64,000 bases of DNA, from NCBI GenBank assembly GCA_003864495.1, contig ML133444.1:322571-386570 (forward strand). Direction: 5' to 3'. Positions 36,416-49,745 of the stretch are shown piece after piece; position 1 is the stretch's first letter, and the number at the start of each line of letters is the position of its first letter. The DNA comes from Nemopilema nomurai. Its lineage: Eukaryota; Cnidaria; Scyphozoa; Rhizostomeae; Rhizostomatidae. The notes under the pieces are model-generated. The model saw only the letters and a list, made by a program, of their open reading frames with translations, was not told the DNA's origin and searched no databases. The position numbers were made by a program, and so were the translations under genes.

Positions 36416-39400
36416 GCTACCCCCTTGCTCCTGACCTTGAGATGAGTTTGCTTATCCTTACTGCAAAACTGGATATTGAATTAAAGACAGTGGCTTGACT
36501 TGACAAGAAATGGCTTTGATTAGAAGCCTTGCAGCGTAAAGTACTTAGGATCATGATGAAAAATGAAACTATCATAGATACACACTTTTTTATAAGTATA
36601 AAATCTTTAAGAATATCGAGACTCAAAATTGCCAAAATTTAAGATTAATTTAAGAATAATGCCAGGCTCAACCATCGTCGCGAATAAAATTCCTACTTAA
36701 TGTGAGTTTTCTCCCAAAGCAAAACAGTTGTTACTTTGACGCTAAGTATATGATATATATATATAAATATATGTTTGCTCTTGTTGAAATTTACGAGGAA
36801 GCAACACACCAGAAAGGATTCAGTGTTTTTCTATTATCTTAAGGCAAATTTACACTTTGTGTTGGGCAAGAATAATTTAAGAATAATTTCAGGCTAAAAG
36901 TCGGCAAAAGCTTGGTATTTTGGAAATGAAAATTGGTATTTCGGTAAAAGGTGTGTAATGCAAAGAGGTCATATGATCATGATGCTATATGATGGTACGA
37001 TAGCTATATAGAGGGATCTGGGTCAAGCAAGTACTCATGACGTCATGCCACCAACCTCGATAACAACCAGTAACTGCATCACCAAGGATTGGTGAATTAA
37101 AAATCGCCATGTTAATTAATCCTCCAGAAGTAATTCGTTTTATCCAATTTAAGGGATAAACTAGCATAGAAGCAAGCATTTAAAAGACAATGAAAGAATT
37201 TCTGCACAGCTGAGTACCAAAATACTGCTTTGTGTGCAAAAAATAGAAAAGTCTTACAGTATTGTTTTGTTTAGGCCCGTGATTTCGCATAAGTTGCATA
37301 ATAATGTGTTGGGCGTGAGATGATTTCGAGGGCTTGTTAGTCGTAAAGTGTGGTATTTCCTTCCTTTAAGACAAATAGTATCTTTGGTATTGTCTGAGGA
37401 GTTTCATTAAATGGGCAGGATAAACATTAGTGTAAATATAATCGACGTTTCCTAAACAAAATTCCGCATGTTTTCTCGGTATCCACTGCAATGTAAGATA
37501 GCAATCATCTATTTCTTTGGCGTCGCGTCTAATGACGTACATAGCTGGATCACAAAGTTTATGAAACACAGGCAATAAAATCCAAATGAATTACGCTGCC
37601 ATACCAAACCCCACCTTAGGTCGTAATCATGCAAGGACATTGGCTAATCTTAAAAATCCTAGCCGAATGGAAAACAAATACTTACGTGTGGGATAACTAA
37701 GGGCTGGAAAAAGTCGTGTTCGTCGATGAAAAAAGATTGTCACACCAAAACCACAAAACTTCAACTTTAGCGAAAACAAAATGAATATCAGTTTAATCAG
37801 TATTAGCTAGTAGCGTTATAACTGTCACAAGAAAATCTGGAATCCGTTAGGGTTAGACAAAAGCTCTTCAAATTTACAAATCAGATTTTGACGCTTAATC
37901 ATTTTTGATGGTTCCTGTCAAACTCAAGCAACTTTTAAGGCCTCCTTGAGGCCTCTTTAAGGCCTCTTTAATGCCTCTGGGCGTCAAGGGTCCAGTCTCG
38001 CAATGGAAAGCATCCTGTCTACAAAATCATTCTGATTCTAACACTGAGAAGATTCTGAAAAAACGAAAAATTGTTTTTGGCTCCAAAATATTGCGAGATT
38101 GTACCATTGAATCAATTTTTTTTACAGACTATTTGAATCAGAGCCGCATTATTTCACATGTAATTTATTCTATAATTGAAATTTTATTTTCAATTTCATT
38201 CAACTATTTTACATCCAAGTTTTGTCTACGTGCTCAAATCCTTCATTTCATCCGATTCATGAACAGATAGCATCACCTTTCATTTGCCAACGCATAATTA
38301 TGTGGTTGTGGTTGCCAGATGAAATACAACTGCAACAACAATACACAATTCTCTCGTAAGAAATGTGAACTTTTGTTCAGCTCAACTATATTCCGTTTTT
38401 CAATGAAACAAGACGAGCTTGCTCTAGGTCAAGAATGAAAGCAGTTTGTTTTGCGTCAATTGAATACATAAGAAGAACAATCATTACCCAAGGAAATGGC
38501 ATGACAGTTGTCTCCAAATTTTGGATAAGCTAATAGCGGCTCATGTTGTGAGGCTCCAAGTTCTCGAGGACCCTTATCCTACAAAATTCAATTATTTCAA
38601 ATTGTCACAAAAACAACCTGGTTCCTCATTGCACCCGCTTCTTTCAAAATGTTACGACATTTTGATTGCCATTTAAAGACTTACTTGAACAAACATTATG
38701 AGAATATCGTGGAGCCTGGCTTCAGACAGCACTTTGCTTGACTATGCCCACTTTTACCCAACAGGCCTAGTTGTATAAAAAGTGAATTTAAACTTAAAGC
38801 CTATTGCCTAAGTACTCTAGAAAATACTATAAAATTTTCATTGATTTTTAAAGCAAATATTGCCAGCAACGGGGATTGCTAGACTGCTCCGGTGTTTGAG
38901 TACGAGAAGGGGGCAACCTAAACCCAATAACTATTTTGTGATTAAGATACAGGGATCTACAGAGAGCAAAAACTTGGTATCTATTGATGTACAGAGGATC
39001 ATAAGATATGACACATATGTATATTGATACAAAAACACATCCCAGATTGACACATCAAGGGTTTTGCATCAGCAAATTCTTTTGGGGGGAAAGCAGCAAA
39101 ATAATGGACAGCAGAAGGGAATTTGAAGCTTGCGCGATGAATGTGAACAAACATTGATGTTGAAAAAGCCCCACTGGTTGAGACGAATCGAATCAATTGC
39201 CACGTGTCGAGTTCAACGTAGGCGAAATGCCAAAACCACAATTTTCAATTCATAACCACGAGAAATAGAGACCAGCGCGGTTTTTTCAGTTTGTTTAGTG
39301 TTATTGTGCTCAATGCAGTTTTTTAGGACGAAAGAAATTCCGAAAAACCATAGACGATGCATGAAACGAACGGCTTTGATCTGCTACGGAAATGGAATCT

Positions 39401-42400
39401 GTTTAAGGTAGTAAAAGTTTCCCGCGCTTTCCTGTCACGTGCTTGTTTTGTATAACGAAGTTATGAAACTGCTAGACTGAAAGATTATATTTGAAACGTG
39501 TAAAATGTCTTCGAATCAAGTAAGGCCAAGGGCGTTGCCTTATTGCAGTGTAATATCAGAGATATGTTTCATTCCATGAAATGGAGCTGAGTGTTTTGTC
39601 TTGGGTTTTGCATTAAGACGAATTTATTTTTATTATTATTACAATTTATTTATACACGGTGATTGATCAAAACACAGACATTTGAAAACGGAGTAATTGA
39701 AATATAGTCCAAGGTAAACATAGTCCAGAGAAAAAAAAGCGCGTGAATAGAAATGCCAAAGAAATTATGCTTGCGTGGATCTGCAGGGATGAATCGTTTT
39801 ATTACGACGTCCTTGTTAAATTCCTTGTAAAGCCACAATACGAGCGACTGAAGATGAAAGCGAGGCTAGGCAGCAAGAGACCGAGCTTTCAAGGGAACAA
39901 TGTTCCATGCAGCCATCTTGCCATTGCACATGCGCATTTGGTATAAAAGATCTTTGGCAATATTCCCCTTGATGAATTTTCTACATGGCATCTAGGATAC
40001 TAGACATGAGTTATTAGACATAAACAGAGCAGTTATGTAAAATTTAAATTATTCTTAAGCGTCTATCCAAGTTATTTGTCGTGCAAACATTTATTAGGGG
40101 TCCTGGCTAACGATTTAGTTGTGTTACATCTTGTGCCATATGAGGAGCTTGAAGGAGCTGGAAGGGTTTGGCGAGCCAAAACACACAGTAGAGTACCGTG
40201 AAACCAACACTAAGATTAGTGTATCCAAACCTACTTCAAAAATGTTTACATAGCACTGAGAGAAACTGTGTAGAAAAGCATATTTGAATGCTTTTTGGCA
40301 AACACAATTCAAGCCTGTTTGAGTATGCACGCCAAACAGAGATGACCAAGGCTAAGCAACTACACACTAGCTGATTTTACCTTCTTAGTTTATTTGCACC
40401 AGTACAAGACTAGCTACTGAACTATTGGCTTAAAGGTGAAGTGAATCAGACATGCCTAGGTTTTTGAACGTGCAAAATGGAACGCAAAATATCTGGATGC
40501 TCTTGGGTCTTTATAAAAACCACAAAGATTAGTTGTGGCTTGTTCAAGGGTCGAGCTCTTTTGGAAGAAGACTTTAGCCTAATTGGTGTGAATTTATTCT
40601 TCCTCGGACATTTCCACTGGTTATCATGATAGCATACTCAGCAGGGACAATCCTCAAGCTTCTGAGAATGTTAACTTGAAATTTTTAAAAACATTTCTAG
40701 TTCACACCTACATTCAACCGATACGACTCTCTTCTCATGATACGACTCTCTTCTCATGAATATAATGTTGAGCAAATATCTTAAATGATCTAGTTTCAAG
40801 AAAATAAACTAAATATCAAACGTCTACATATTCGAAATTTAACATCGTTTAAGAGGGGAAAGAAGGCAGGCTTACGAGTTGGAACATTTAAACAGGAAAA
40901 AACACCTTGCCAAGTTTTATCAAGTCTTGTGAAATCAAAAGCACTTTTTCAGATTAATTTCTTTGCAAAGGAGTTGGATTATTTTTAATTGCGTGGCCAT
41001 CAGTCATTAGATTACGGTTTTCCAAATGAGTAAATGACTGAGGTAGAAAAGTCAATTACTAAACATGCCTAGAGAAAGAAGCTATAAAAAAGCGGCACCC
41101 CTCTCTTTCAAATGCTTCCTACGTTATTTGTGGCCAGTTCCTGTTGCCTCTAAATACTAAATAAGGCATAAAAAACCAAATGTTCGGAGTAACTGGAAAA
41201 TCGTCACGGCGTAAGAATGTTTGTACAATCCATTGCACAATACAACGAGCATTTGCGTGGTACTGGCTCGGTCTCTGCGTAGGAGAATCCAGAGCCTTCT
41301 GTACAAGAAGGAACAAACACTTTCCTGATTGGCGACGTTCGATTATTGGCAGCTAGAAGCATAAGGGTCCAGCTATTGTAATGCCACGTCTACGATCCTA
41401 CGCACGCGCCATTTCATTCGCTGCCCTCCCACTGCCTTGACAATGCCACAAAACAACTTGATTCATTAGATTGCTTTTGAATTTCGTCAGCTTCTAAATT
41501 ACATTACAAATTCTTTATTTCCCCGTTGAACACAATATTCAAAGCAATTTTGTATTAGATTTATTTCATTATACTGGACCTTTTGTCTCTCAAGGTATAT
41601 ATTAATAGCAACAAGCCTGGCAGTGAAATGACCGCAAACAGCTTGCAGGGCAGTCAATTAGATTCCAGCTAGAGTTTAATGAATAGAGTCTCTAATATTG
41701 GGCAGCTAATAATCAATGCTGGTACAGTTTGGTAATTGTCGTCGAAGAGAGCTGACCCTTTCTCCATAGGATTCCTTGGTTCAAGACAGCGCGAGGTATG
41801 TTCGATGGCTGTTGCCTTAGAATAACCCTATAACTTCATTGCTTCATCTAAACTTTTAAGTTGCTTCCCCTTCTGCTAGTTTTCAGCAGTAGCTATTTGC
41901 TAGTTTTCTTATTTCTCACGCCACAAGGGTCCGCTATCAGGGAGAAATTGACCCTTTTGATTGCTAGCTAGAAACACGTCGCGGGACAAAGCAAATTCTC
42001 AAGATTTAAGATATGTTCGTAGACAAAAAGGCTGTTTCAATTTATTTCGCAACAGCCTACAAAGGTTATCACTAACAGTAATTTACGATGTCTCCCCACA
42101 TTGCGGAATTGAAAACTTTGAGAGCAGTATTCATCTTGGGATTGCTACTGCATGACAAGAAAAAGTGATATATGATAAAGTTTGAATTATTTTAGTCCAT
42201 GCGAACCTGTAAGCAACTAAATATTGTGCATTCTTTAAGTGTCGAAGCCATTCACGTGTCTTCTCGCGTGGAAAACGCGGGAGTAGAACGACCATCTGTA
42301 AAACAACAGGGAAGTCATTGGTCGTTCCTCCAATGTTTCACTTCGTTTTTAATCTTCATTATTCATTAATACATCGGTCCCTGACAGGAGCAAGTCAGCG

Positions 42401-42600
42401 TCCGTTAAGTAGGTGTTTGCTGATAAGCAATAAACAAGAAATAATGTTTCATGCTTTTATTAGCCATAGATTAAAACAAAACTGTACGTAACTGTCCTTC
42501 CTACATTTATTTTATCAAAGAAGCTTTGAAATTTTTATCAGTCTTGCACTGCTTACGGTTTATTTAAAGCCACTTCATTCGGATTATAATTCAGTGACAC
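36416..42600. other. intergenic, no gene seen
   Basis: Six kilobases without a recognisable gene. A (TA)n tract is near 36751-36772 and a 20-bp tandem duplication (GATACGACTCTCTTCTCAT) at 40735-40775. Short open frames on both strands lack protein-like features. Confidence 0.45.
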
Positions 42601-42648
42601 ATCAAGACGCGATAACTCAGGGCATTTTGCGATAGTTTGGTGAGTGTG

Positions 42649-42656
42649 TGACGTCA
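42649..42656. promoter_or_regulatory. palindromic CRE (TGACGTCA) upstream of the 42851 gene
   Basis: A full consensus cAMP-response element about 195 bp upstream of the ATG. Such 8-mers occur by chance about once in tens of kilobases, so its position is suggestive only. Confidence 0.4.
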
Positions 42657-42850
42657 GAGTGGTTCATACATTTGATACGCGGACATTGTGCCTGCGTAAA
42701 GCGTTTCCCCATTGTACGGTGATTAATTCTCCTTTGCAGACAAAGGCCTGGTTAAGAGGTCACCATAGTTGGCCCGAGCCAATACCACAACCATTCCAAG
42801 AATACCATCCCTGACTTTTAAAGGAGAACCACGCGTGACTACTGATCAGA

Positions 42851-43762
42851 ATGTTTAGTTTGTCAACGAAGATGGATGTCACAACAGCAGTGGAGGATTT
42901 CATGGTGGGCGAGACAGTGTTGCCAACTGATGGGTTGGTCAAGGACATCTTTACACGCTTGCGCCGGTCGTCAGGACCCGAAAGACGCGTCCGGTGTTTT
43001 TCGCTGGTCGAAGATATGTTGTCTGATACGGAGAACGAGTCGATGGATCACGTCGTGGTACCAGACAATCGAAGACGGCACCCATCCCTTCAGCGGTCAT
43101 TATCGCATGAAACGACTCTGAAACGACGGAAGAGAAACGATGTGAGACAGAGCTTGGATGAACAGAGTCTGTGTGCGGAATGGGCCTCGTACAGCCCCGA
43201 GGAGAGAGAAATCTTGAAGTTTGTTATCCTTAAGGCCGATGTCGAAGAACAGTGCTCGTGCGATGGGCGTCGAAGGGCGGCTAAGAAACCCAGCCGGCTG
43301 CAGCGGCTGAGGCTCAAGAAGCCGAAAATGTTCGGCCGCGGAGGGGTAGAGGCCGATATATCGATCAGTGATGGGCCTACATGCTATGAAAAGGAAAAAG
43401 CCGGCAGTAGCAAAGGGTCTTCGAAGTTCCCGAATTTCATCAGACGATTTGTGGAATGTTCTAGTCAAAAGTCATCTCCGAGGACGAATCGAAGACAGAG
43501 TGCGCCGGAGAGAAAGCACAGCAACCCATTACGGGATGCCCCTGAAGACCGACCACCGAGGCGGCCACTGGGAAATTCACCTCTCCATGCAATTATCAGG
43601 GACGATGTGCAGCGGTCGAGTAGTAACTGCAGTCTATCGGCAAGCAACTTCTCTGTTGTGGAGGAGGTAGAGAAGGCGCGAAAGGAGTTCTGGAAAAGCA
43701 GGGATAAGGTGCCACGGAGGGCCTCTGATGCCCAGAATAAAAGAACGTTAAAGAGCGAGTGA
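42851..43762 (+). CDS. single-exon gene, basic serine-rich protein of unknown function (303 aa)
   Basis: A 912-bp frame with markedly higher GC than its surroundings, which supports real coding. I do not recognise the family. The N-terminus (MFSLSTKMDVTTAVEDFMVGE) is mildly acidic; a second in-frame ATG at 42869 is an alternative start. An acidic stretch (SLVEDMLSDTENESMDH, about 51-67) is followed by basic Ser/Arg blocks: RRRHPSLQRSLSHE (about 74-87), a likely nuclear signal KRRKR (91-95), RLQRLRLKKPK (about 149-159), and repeated RRxS(A/S) phosphorylation-type sites to the C-terminus. A more ordered region, CAEWASYSPEEREILKFVI (about 108-126), may be its one helix. No membrane segment or zinc ligand pattern. 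Downstream are an AU-rich element (43930) and ATTAAA (43988). Confidence 0.75.
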   Translation: MFSLSTKMDVTTAVEDFMVGETVLPTDGLVKDIFTRLRRSSGPERRVRCFSLVEDMLSDTENESMDHVVVPDNRRRHPSLQRSLSHETTLKRRKRNDVRQSLDEQSLCAEWASYSPEEREILKFVILKADVEEQCSCDGRRRAAKKPSRLQRLRLKKPKMFGRGGVEADISISDGPTCYEKEKAGSSKGSSKFPNFIRRFVECSSQKSSPRTNRRQSAPERKHSNPLRDAPEDRPPRRPLGNSPLHAIIRDDVQRSSSNCSLSASNFSVVEEVEKARKEFWKSRDKVPRRASDAQNKRTLKSE

Positions 43763-43929
43763 AGCTTTTCAGGGCCAACAGTGCACGCCAGACGCGAACC
43801 GATTATCGAGAAGACAACGAGACATTTTTTCAAATATTTGAAAAATTTAGAAAAGACCCAATGGCACTTGTCGATGATACAGAATTGCATTATTAATTAA
43901 CATCAAACATTAGTTGTATAATGTTTGGT

Positions 43930-43938
43930 TTATTTATT
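43930..43938 (+). promoter_or_regulatory. AU-rich element (TTATTTATT) in the 3' UTR
   Basis: Nonamer of the mRNA-destabilising class, 168 nt after the stop of the 42851 gene and upstream of the candidate polyadenylation signal ATTAAA at 43988-43993. Confidence 0.45.
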
Positions 43939-43999
43939 GTAAAGCTATATTTTTAGTGATTGTAAGTAAAATTCGTCAGTACTATCGATTAAAACTGCT

Positions 44000-46748
44000 A
44001 GTCAGTAATAATAAGTTATTGTTTTGATGATGAGAAGTGATATGCCCTACATCTAGAAGCCATACTGTTCTTGTTAATCTGCTGGATTGAAGTACAATTT
44101 CAGTAGTGGCAGCATACAGCTCCGCTGAAGCATTTTATACCGAGCTGGTCGAAATTGGGTTGACAAGTATGTTTTGTGTGCCCAACATACTTCATGATTC
44201 ATTATTTACTTCATTGTTTCTAGAACTTTCTTTTGAACCTTTACAACTAATACTAGGCGAAGGCATGATTTCAGCTAAAAAGAGCACCGTGTTAGTTTTC
44301 AGATGAAAATATAAAGAATAAGTTTTTTGAGAGTGGTCAGTTCCTCTGCTTTTTAACAGGCCTTGGGTGCTCGGTAGCCAAATGGTTCCATGTTCGTATT
44401 CGTCGAAACTCCAGTATGAATGTAAATAGCGTAAAGGGCGGAGAAGGAGGGCGAGGCGACCTAGGCTTTGTAAAACAAATGATTTTGAGTCTTGGTTCAT
44501 TTGGCATGAAGAGGCTTAATTGTGAAAAACCCAGAGTACGGAGAAATGAATGGGCCATCTGTTTGGGATTAAATGATAGCATTGAATAGTAAGGAAGTGG
44601 GAACCACGATAAGCTTTTGATATTCACTTTTATCACTGAAATCTTCATGTTACTGCGTGGTAAGTATTTTATACAGGAAGAAGGCTGGGCACATCATTAC
44701 AGAGTGTACGTATTTTCAAAATCACCTGGCCCATCAATGGTTATGCTCGATGCTACTCCCAGTTATTTGTTAAAAGTAGGCCACACATCCAACCAACTGA
44801 GCTAGTCACTCGCATGTTTGTCTTTGTGTTCTTTTTAAATCCTGTTTAAATGTAGCTTATGTGCACTATTCTGCTGAAATTAAAAGATAAGCATCTGGAT
44901 TAACTTTGAGTTGATGTATATAAAACAGAAGCATTTAACAAGGACTCGCATCTGTTAATCCAGATTATTAGTATTCTAGCCGGAGAACAGAAAGGGGCGC
45001 TTACAAGAAATTTTTATCATAAACTAAATCCATGTTACATTGCCATTAAAGTTGGTAGAGGAAGCCGGCATATTGTTGTGGACTGAATGACGTCACGGGC
45101 AATAGTGATTCATGAGACATGAGACAATGCAGGAAATGGCATGGTTCACATTTCACAAATGTATCTGAAAGAATCCCACAACTGCCATTCAATTAGCTAG
45201 TCTAACATGCAATGATAATGAAGGATTGATTTAATCTGCTAGTGGCTAGAATCAAGGGGTTTTACAAGTCTTAGCTGTTTGATTTTGCGGTGAAAGGGTT
45301 TTCAATAACCCTGCGTATTGATGCGTCACTGCTATGCATAGGAGATGATTTTAAAAAAATTAGTGCCTGAACTTGGTAATCCATAAATACTTCTGATATG
45401 CAATTGCCCTGAAAGAGGATTGAAGAAAGATATCTCCATTAAATGGCAGAGAATGGCAGGCCTTATTTTAAGGAAATTTCATCACTGCACAATCAGGGTG
45501 GCTTCATAAGAGGCAGGCTCTGTAAGGTGCATGGCAGAGGCAGGCTTGCAATAACCGGGGTCCTGGGGGCACTAAAAGCAACCCAGCGGGTCCAGGGGGC
45601 AGAGCAGATAGCCCCCGGAAGCTAATGATATTCTCTTTCTGTATGATGACATAAAAGCACAAGAAATACATATATAGCCCTGAATATTACGTTCTGTGTG
45701 CATATTTTATGTTACTTGTTTGTATGAATTCTTTATTTTGCTGTTTCAACTAATTTATCACTGCACAATTTTCCATTTATCCCTGCACATTTCGGACTTA
45801 TCACTGCACAAATTGGTCATGACTGAGCCTTAAAATGAGGCCTGGAGAATGGATTATTTATGCATTGTAACGTTGGAGTAGCTCTCCTTATAACCTCAAG
45901 TTTTGGTAGATAAAATATATCGCAGAAAATTCTATAGAGTCACGTTGCATAACTAGTAAGTAAAAAATTGCATTCGGGAACAGAAAGTTGCTTTCGAAGA
46001 AAGAGAAAACCCCTGTTGAAAGAGTAAACAGGCACAAGCCTTTCCAAGGGCATTTAATCTTCTTTACAAAAGAAAATTTGGTAGCACACCTAAGTAAGGA
46101 ATTGTAAATAAGACATTTTTAAAGCAGCTTTACAAATAAAAGCAATCAAATCTGGTATTTATTTAAATGCCATATATTTACCCAGGGGTGTTTTTTGCCA
46201 TGCAAAAGTAGTTAAAGTAGAGAGATTGAAATTGTAAAATGCGTAAATAGTTAATCCTGATCCATATGTTTTGTCTACAATCGTCACTCGTAAACCATGA
46301 AATTCAGGAAATCATAAGTATCTTCGAACAACAGTCTCCACTTTATTATTTCTCGCTTAAAAAGTTTGGCGGCTTGACGTGCTCCCCTAAGTATGTTATC
46401 ATATTTTTGCTAAGCCTAAACAAAGTTTCTAAACAAGGATTCGAATTGGCTTGGAGATATCACTATGGATTAGCCACGGTAGATAAAGTAACTTGCATCC
46501 AACGTTAATCTATTGTAACGAAAAAACCAATGCACAACTGCACTTTCTCAGTAGGAAAGGCAAAGATGTCAAATGCACACAAAGTTTTGCCTATAAATGA
46601 TAATTGATATTAGCATCCACATTATATATTCTGGAATTGTTAGCTTTATTTTCTAAATAATTAACTATAAATAGCACTTGGACCTCTTTCCTTGAATTGA
46701 ATGCTAACAATTTAGAAAAAAACCTTTAGATTCATGTTAAAAACATTA
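44000..46748. other. intergenic, no gene seen
   Basis: No recognisable coding sequence. A GC-rich patch at 45555-45620 (GGGTCCAGGGGGC, AGCCCCCGGAAGC) resembles the end of a dispersed element; TCACTGCACAA recurs at about 45481, 45760 and 45800. Confidence 0.4.
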
Positions 46749-47146
46749 CACGCTTATTTTTAAGGAACCTACCACAAGGCCTAGTTCCAAAAGTTCCTTA
46801 TTCGTAGACCTCAAGTCATCAGATTTTAGTACCAAAAGTTCCTTAAAAGTTCCTTAATTTTCACTGCACATCAATAAGCCTTAACATTTAATAGAGAGCA
46901 GGACGAGATAGACTATGAGGAAACTACTCGATAAAGCACTTGACACACGAATAGCAAACAATCTATGCGAGTATTGGCTGCAAATGAATGGAACGGGCTT
47001 TTTAGTTCTTGATGCTTGCAGTTAAAAAAAAAAATTCAAATCGAAAAGTTCCTTAGTGATTTTGTTTTTAGTAGTATAAGTTCTTTATATATTTCGGCCT
47101 TCTACATGAAGGTTCCTTATAAAGTGGTTCCTTATAAAAAAGCGTG
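46749..47146. mobile_element. 398-bp MITE, copy 2 (inverted relative to copy 1)
   Basis: Ends CACGCTTATTTTTAAGGAACC and GGTTCCTTATAAAAAAGCGTG, flanked by TA (46747-46748, 47147-47148). Along its length it is the reverse complement of 18186-18584, differing by scattered substitutions and small indels. Confidence 0.85.
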
Positions 47147-47148
47147 TA

Positions 47149-49420
47149 CATCTTCCAATCGATGAATGAATCAAAGACAGCCAGTTTTAAGCTCAGTTAG
47201 AGAGAACTTAGACTAGATAGAGACAGTGGGTACATGCAACGGAGTAGGTTCAATATCCCCCCAACATGATCTCTCTTCAAAGGTTGATTTACCTTCAATG
47301 GTGAACTTCGTTGTGGCATGTTTATCGATCCCTGTCGAGATGGTCAGGTATTAACGATAAAGTGGCCACATAACCAGAAAGGAAGGAAGACATGTGTGGG
47401 AAAATGTTTAGGCATGTAGGAAATGACTTCTGGTATATTAAAACAATTCTTGTTGTGTTTGCAGACACAAAATTTGTTATACTAAGCCTCAAGTCAACGT
47501 TGATAAAAGTAATTTGTGATTTCCGCGTAGGACTTATGAATAAGTTGGATGAGGGCCTAATAGTGATAGCTTTGACGTAGAGGAAAGCTGACACAAATTC
47601 ACATATGTTTCTTATCGATGAAATGGTTTATCTGCAGTGCTCCAGATCACATGCTCATCACAAATGATTAACACAGATCCTTGGAAAGGGATCCAAGAAG
47701 TGGCGTATTAGCAGATGATTTTTGGTCAGGCAGTTATGGAAAGATAAAAAACAGGATATCCATTGCGGTCTCCTTTCCATATTAAGACGGAAGCGTTTTA
47801 GTTCTGCTGCATCTCTGCCAAGAAATTGGTAGAATTATCCGATTCATAGAAAGCTGGCTTAATGGTTTAAAAACGAAGCATTCCTTTAATTGTAGAGTGG
47901 ACGTTCTCAAAAATGTTTAATAATAAATCGAATGTAGCTGAAAATTAAATAATAATAAATTAATTCTTCAGTTTTTCTATATGACAAAAATGACATACAT
48001 TAGACATCATGATGAAGATTTCATAAACTTTCCAACCAAATGCAGCTAAAATACTGCTCCAAGGTGACTTGAGATAGCCTCAGCTATTTTTGATAAACTT
48101 TAAATAATAACACTAATATTTTTCTAACCAGAAATTGAGTTTTTTGCTATAGGTATATTCGCAAACACATTGAACGAGCCAAAACGAGCTGGAAGTTCAT
48201 GAAAACTGGAGCAATCAGCACTGACTCGGAAGTTCAATCTTTCACATCTTCGAGCAGCTCGTATTATCAGTCGTAAAATTAAGATTAATAGGATTAATAT
48301 TCTTGAAATAGTTTATATTTAAAGATTTGTTGATACATATGTTTCATTCATGCGTGCTTATGAATCATGAGTTTTATTCATCATCCACCATTTTGGAGTA
48401 GAAGGGGGGGGGGGGAGAAGGATTCCGTTGCTGCTATGGACAATGAAAGAAGCATCGCCCACTCTCTTTTTTCCTACAATGCCTACTAAAAGTACTGGAT
48501 TGCTAGCAACAATTCTTCGTCCTTCATTTATCCAGCCCCATCATTCATCCATATGAACTATGTTGTCCTGCTGCCAAACGAATTTGGCGCCCAACCTGCT
48601 TTCCCAGGTTAACTGGATGCTGTATTTTGTTACCGACATTATTTAGGGGTGAGGGGGGTTAACAGCTCGTCAGGCAGGTCAAAAAATATTAAACGCATAA
48701 AAGGGTGAGAATAAAAAGGTGCTCCTAGGGTTTTTGGTACGCATGCTTGCACTTAAAAACAGTAGGAAATTCTCATTACAGTTACTCGTATAAGCAGAAG
48801 CACAATAAATTTGATCGTGATAAAGATTGCAAATGTGTCTCTTGTTGAAAGCAAACTACAAGCCACTTGCTTACGTTACACCATTATAACCATGACGATA
48901 TCATTCTATTTTAACACACAATCTCCAGATTGAGTTGGCTAGCTCCATAAGCCCATTGAATGAGTGATTACATGCTGCAAATATTCGACTTCAGTTCACA
49001 ATTAATTAAATCTGGTTAAAGCCTTATTGCATTAGGCAGATAGATATCTCCGTTCAGTAGTAACAGACAGGGCAGAAATTTGATAGATTGTCGCCATGGT
49101 GGCGGGAATGCCGGATACTGCTGATTAAATCTTTTCCAGAAAAGGATTTGCAATCAGTTTATTTCAAGAGATCGCCAAGAGTCCTGCAGGCGTTCTCTGC
49201 GAGAAAACGTTTACGCTGGTTCGTAATCCAGCTTCAAAAGTCTCAAAGCCTGAATATCCATTACAAAGATTGCTGCTACGTCGCCTTGTGGCTTCAGCAC
49301 AAGCGCAGGAAGCCAAGACGCTATTTTGTTTCAGCAAAATTACCAAGGCTTTAAGTAATGATGGTGCAAGGTTGTTTAATATCGGCTACCGTGGGTATAA
49401 GAGGCACAAGAGAGCAAGCT
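47149..49420. other. intergenic, no gene seen
   Basis: Non-coding. A 12-nt G run is at about 48403-48414. Confidence 0.4.
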
Positions 49421-49745
49421 CGAAAAGAGAGACAGCTCGAAAAAAGGAGACAGCTCGAATAAAGGAGACAGCTCGAATAAAGGAGACAGCTCGAATAAAG
49501 GAGACAGCTTGAATAAAGGAGACAGCTCGTAAAGAGAGACAGCTAGAAAAGAGAGACAGCTAGAAAAGAGAGACAGCTAGAAAAGAGAGACAGCTCGAAT
49601 AAAGGAGACAGCTCGTAAAGAGAGACAGCTAGAAAAGAGATGCAGCTAGAAATGAGAGACAGTGCCAAAAAGAGACAGCTCGAAAAGAGAGACAGTTCAA
49701 AAAAAGAGACAGTTCGAAAAGAAAGACAATTCGAAAAGAGGGCGA
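49421..49745. repeat. 17/18-bp purine-rich minisatellite, about 18 copies
   Basis: Units alternate between CGAATAAAGGAGACAGCT (18 bp) and AGAAAAGAGAGACAGCT (17 bp). The 18-bp units keep a frame open (KETARI repeats), giving apparent frames at 49270-49512, 49543-49839 and 49640-49867 that are artefacts. A GGTACCCAGGGTA MITE-end motif follows immediately at 49759. Confidence 0.9.

Noticed and set aside
38999..39241. 80-codon minus-strand frame with a protein-like middle (FKFPSAVHYFAAFPPKEFA)
   Set aside because: No family recognised, no splice or promoter context; at most a fragment of a dispersed element.
43090..43890. Minus-strand and shifted frames over the 303-aa gene
   Set aside because: Shadow frames of the GC-rich coding sequence; composition and length favour the plus-strand frame.
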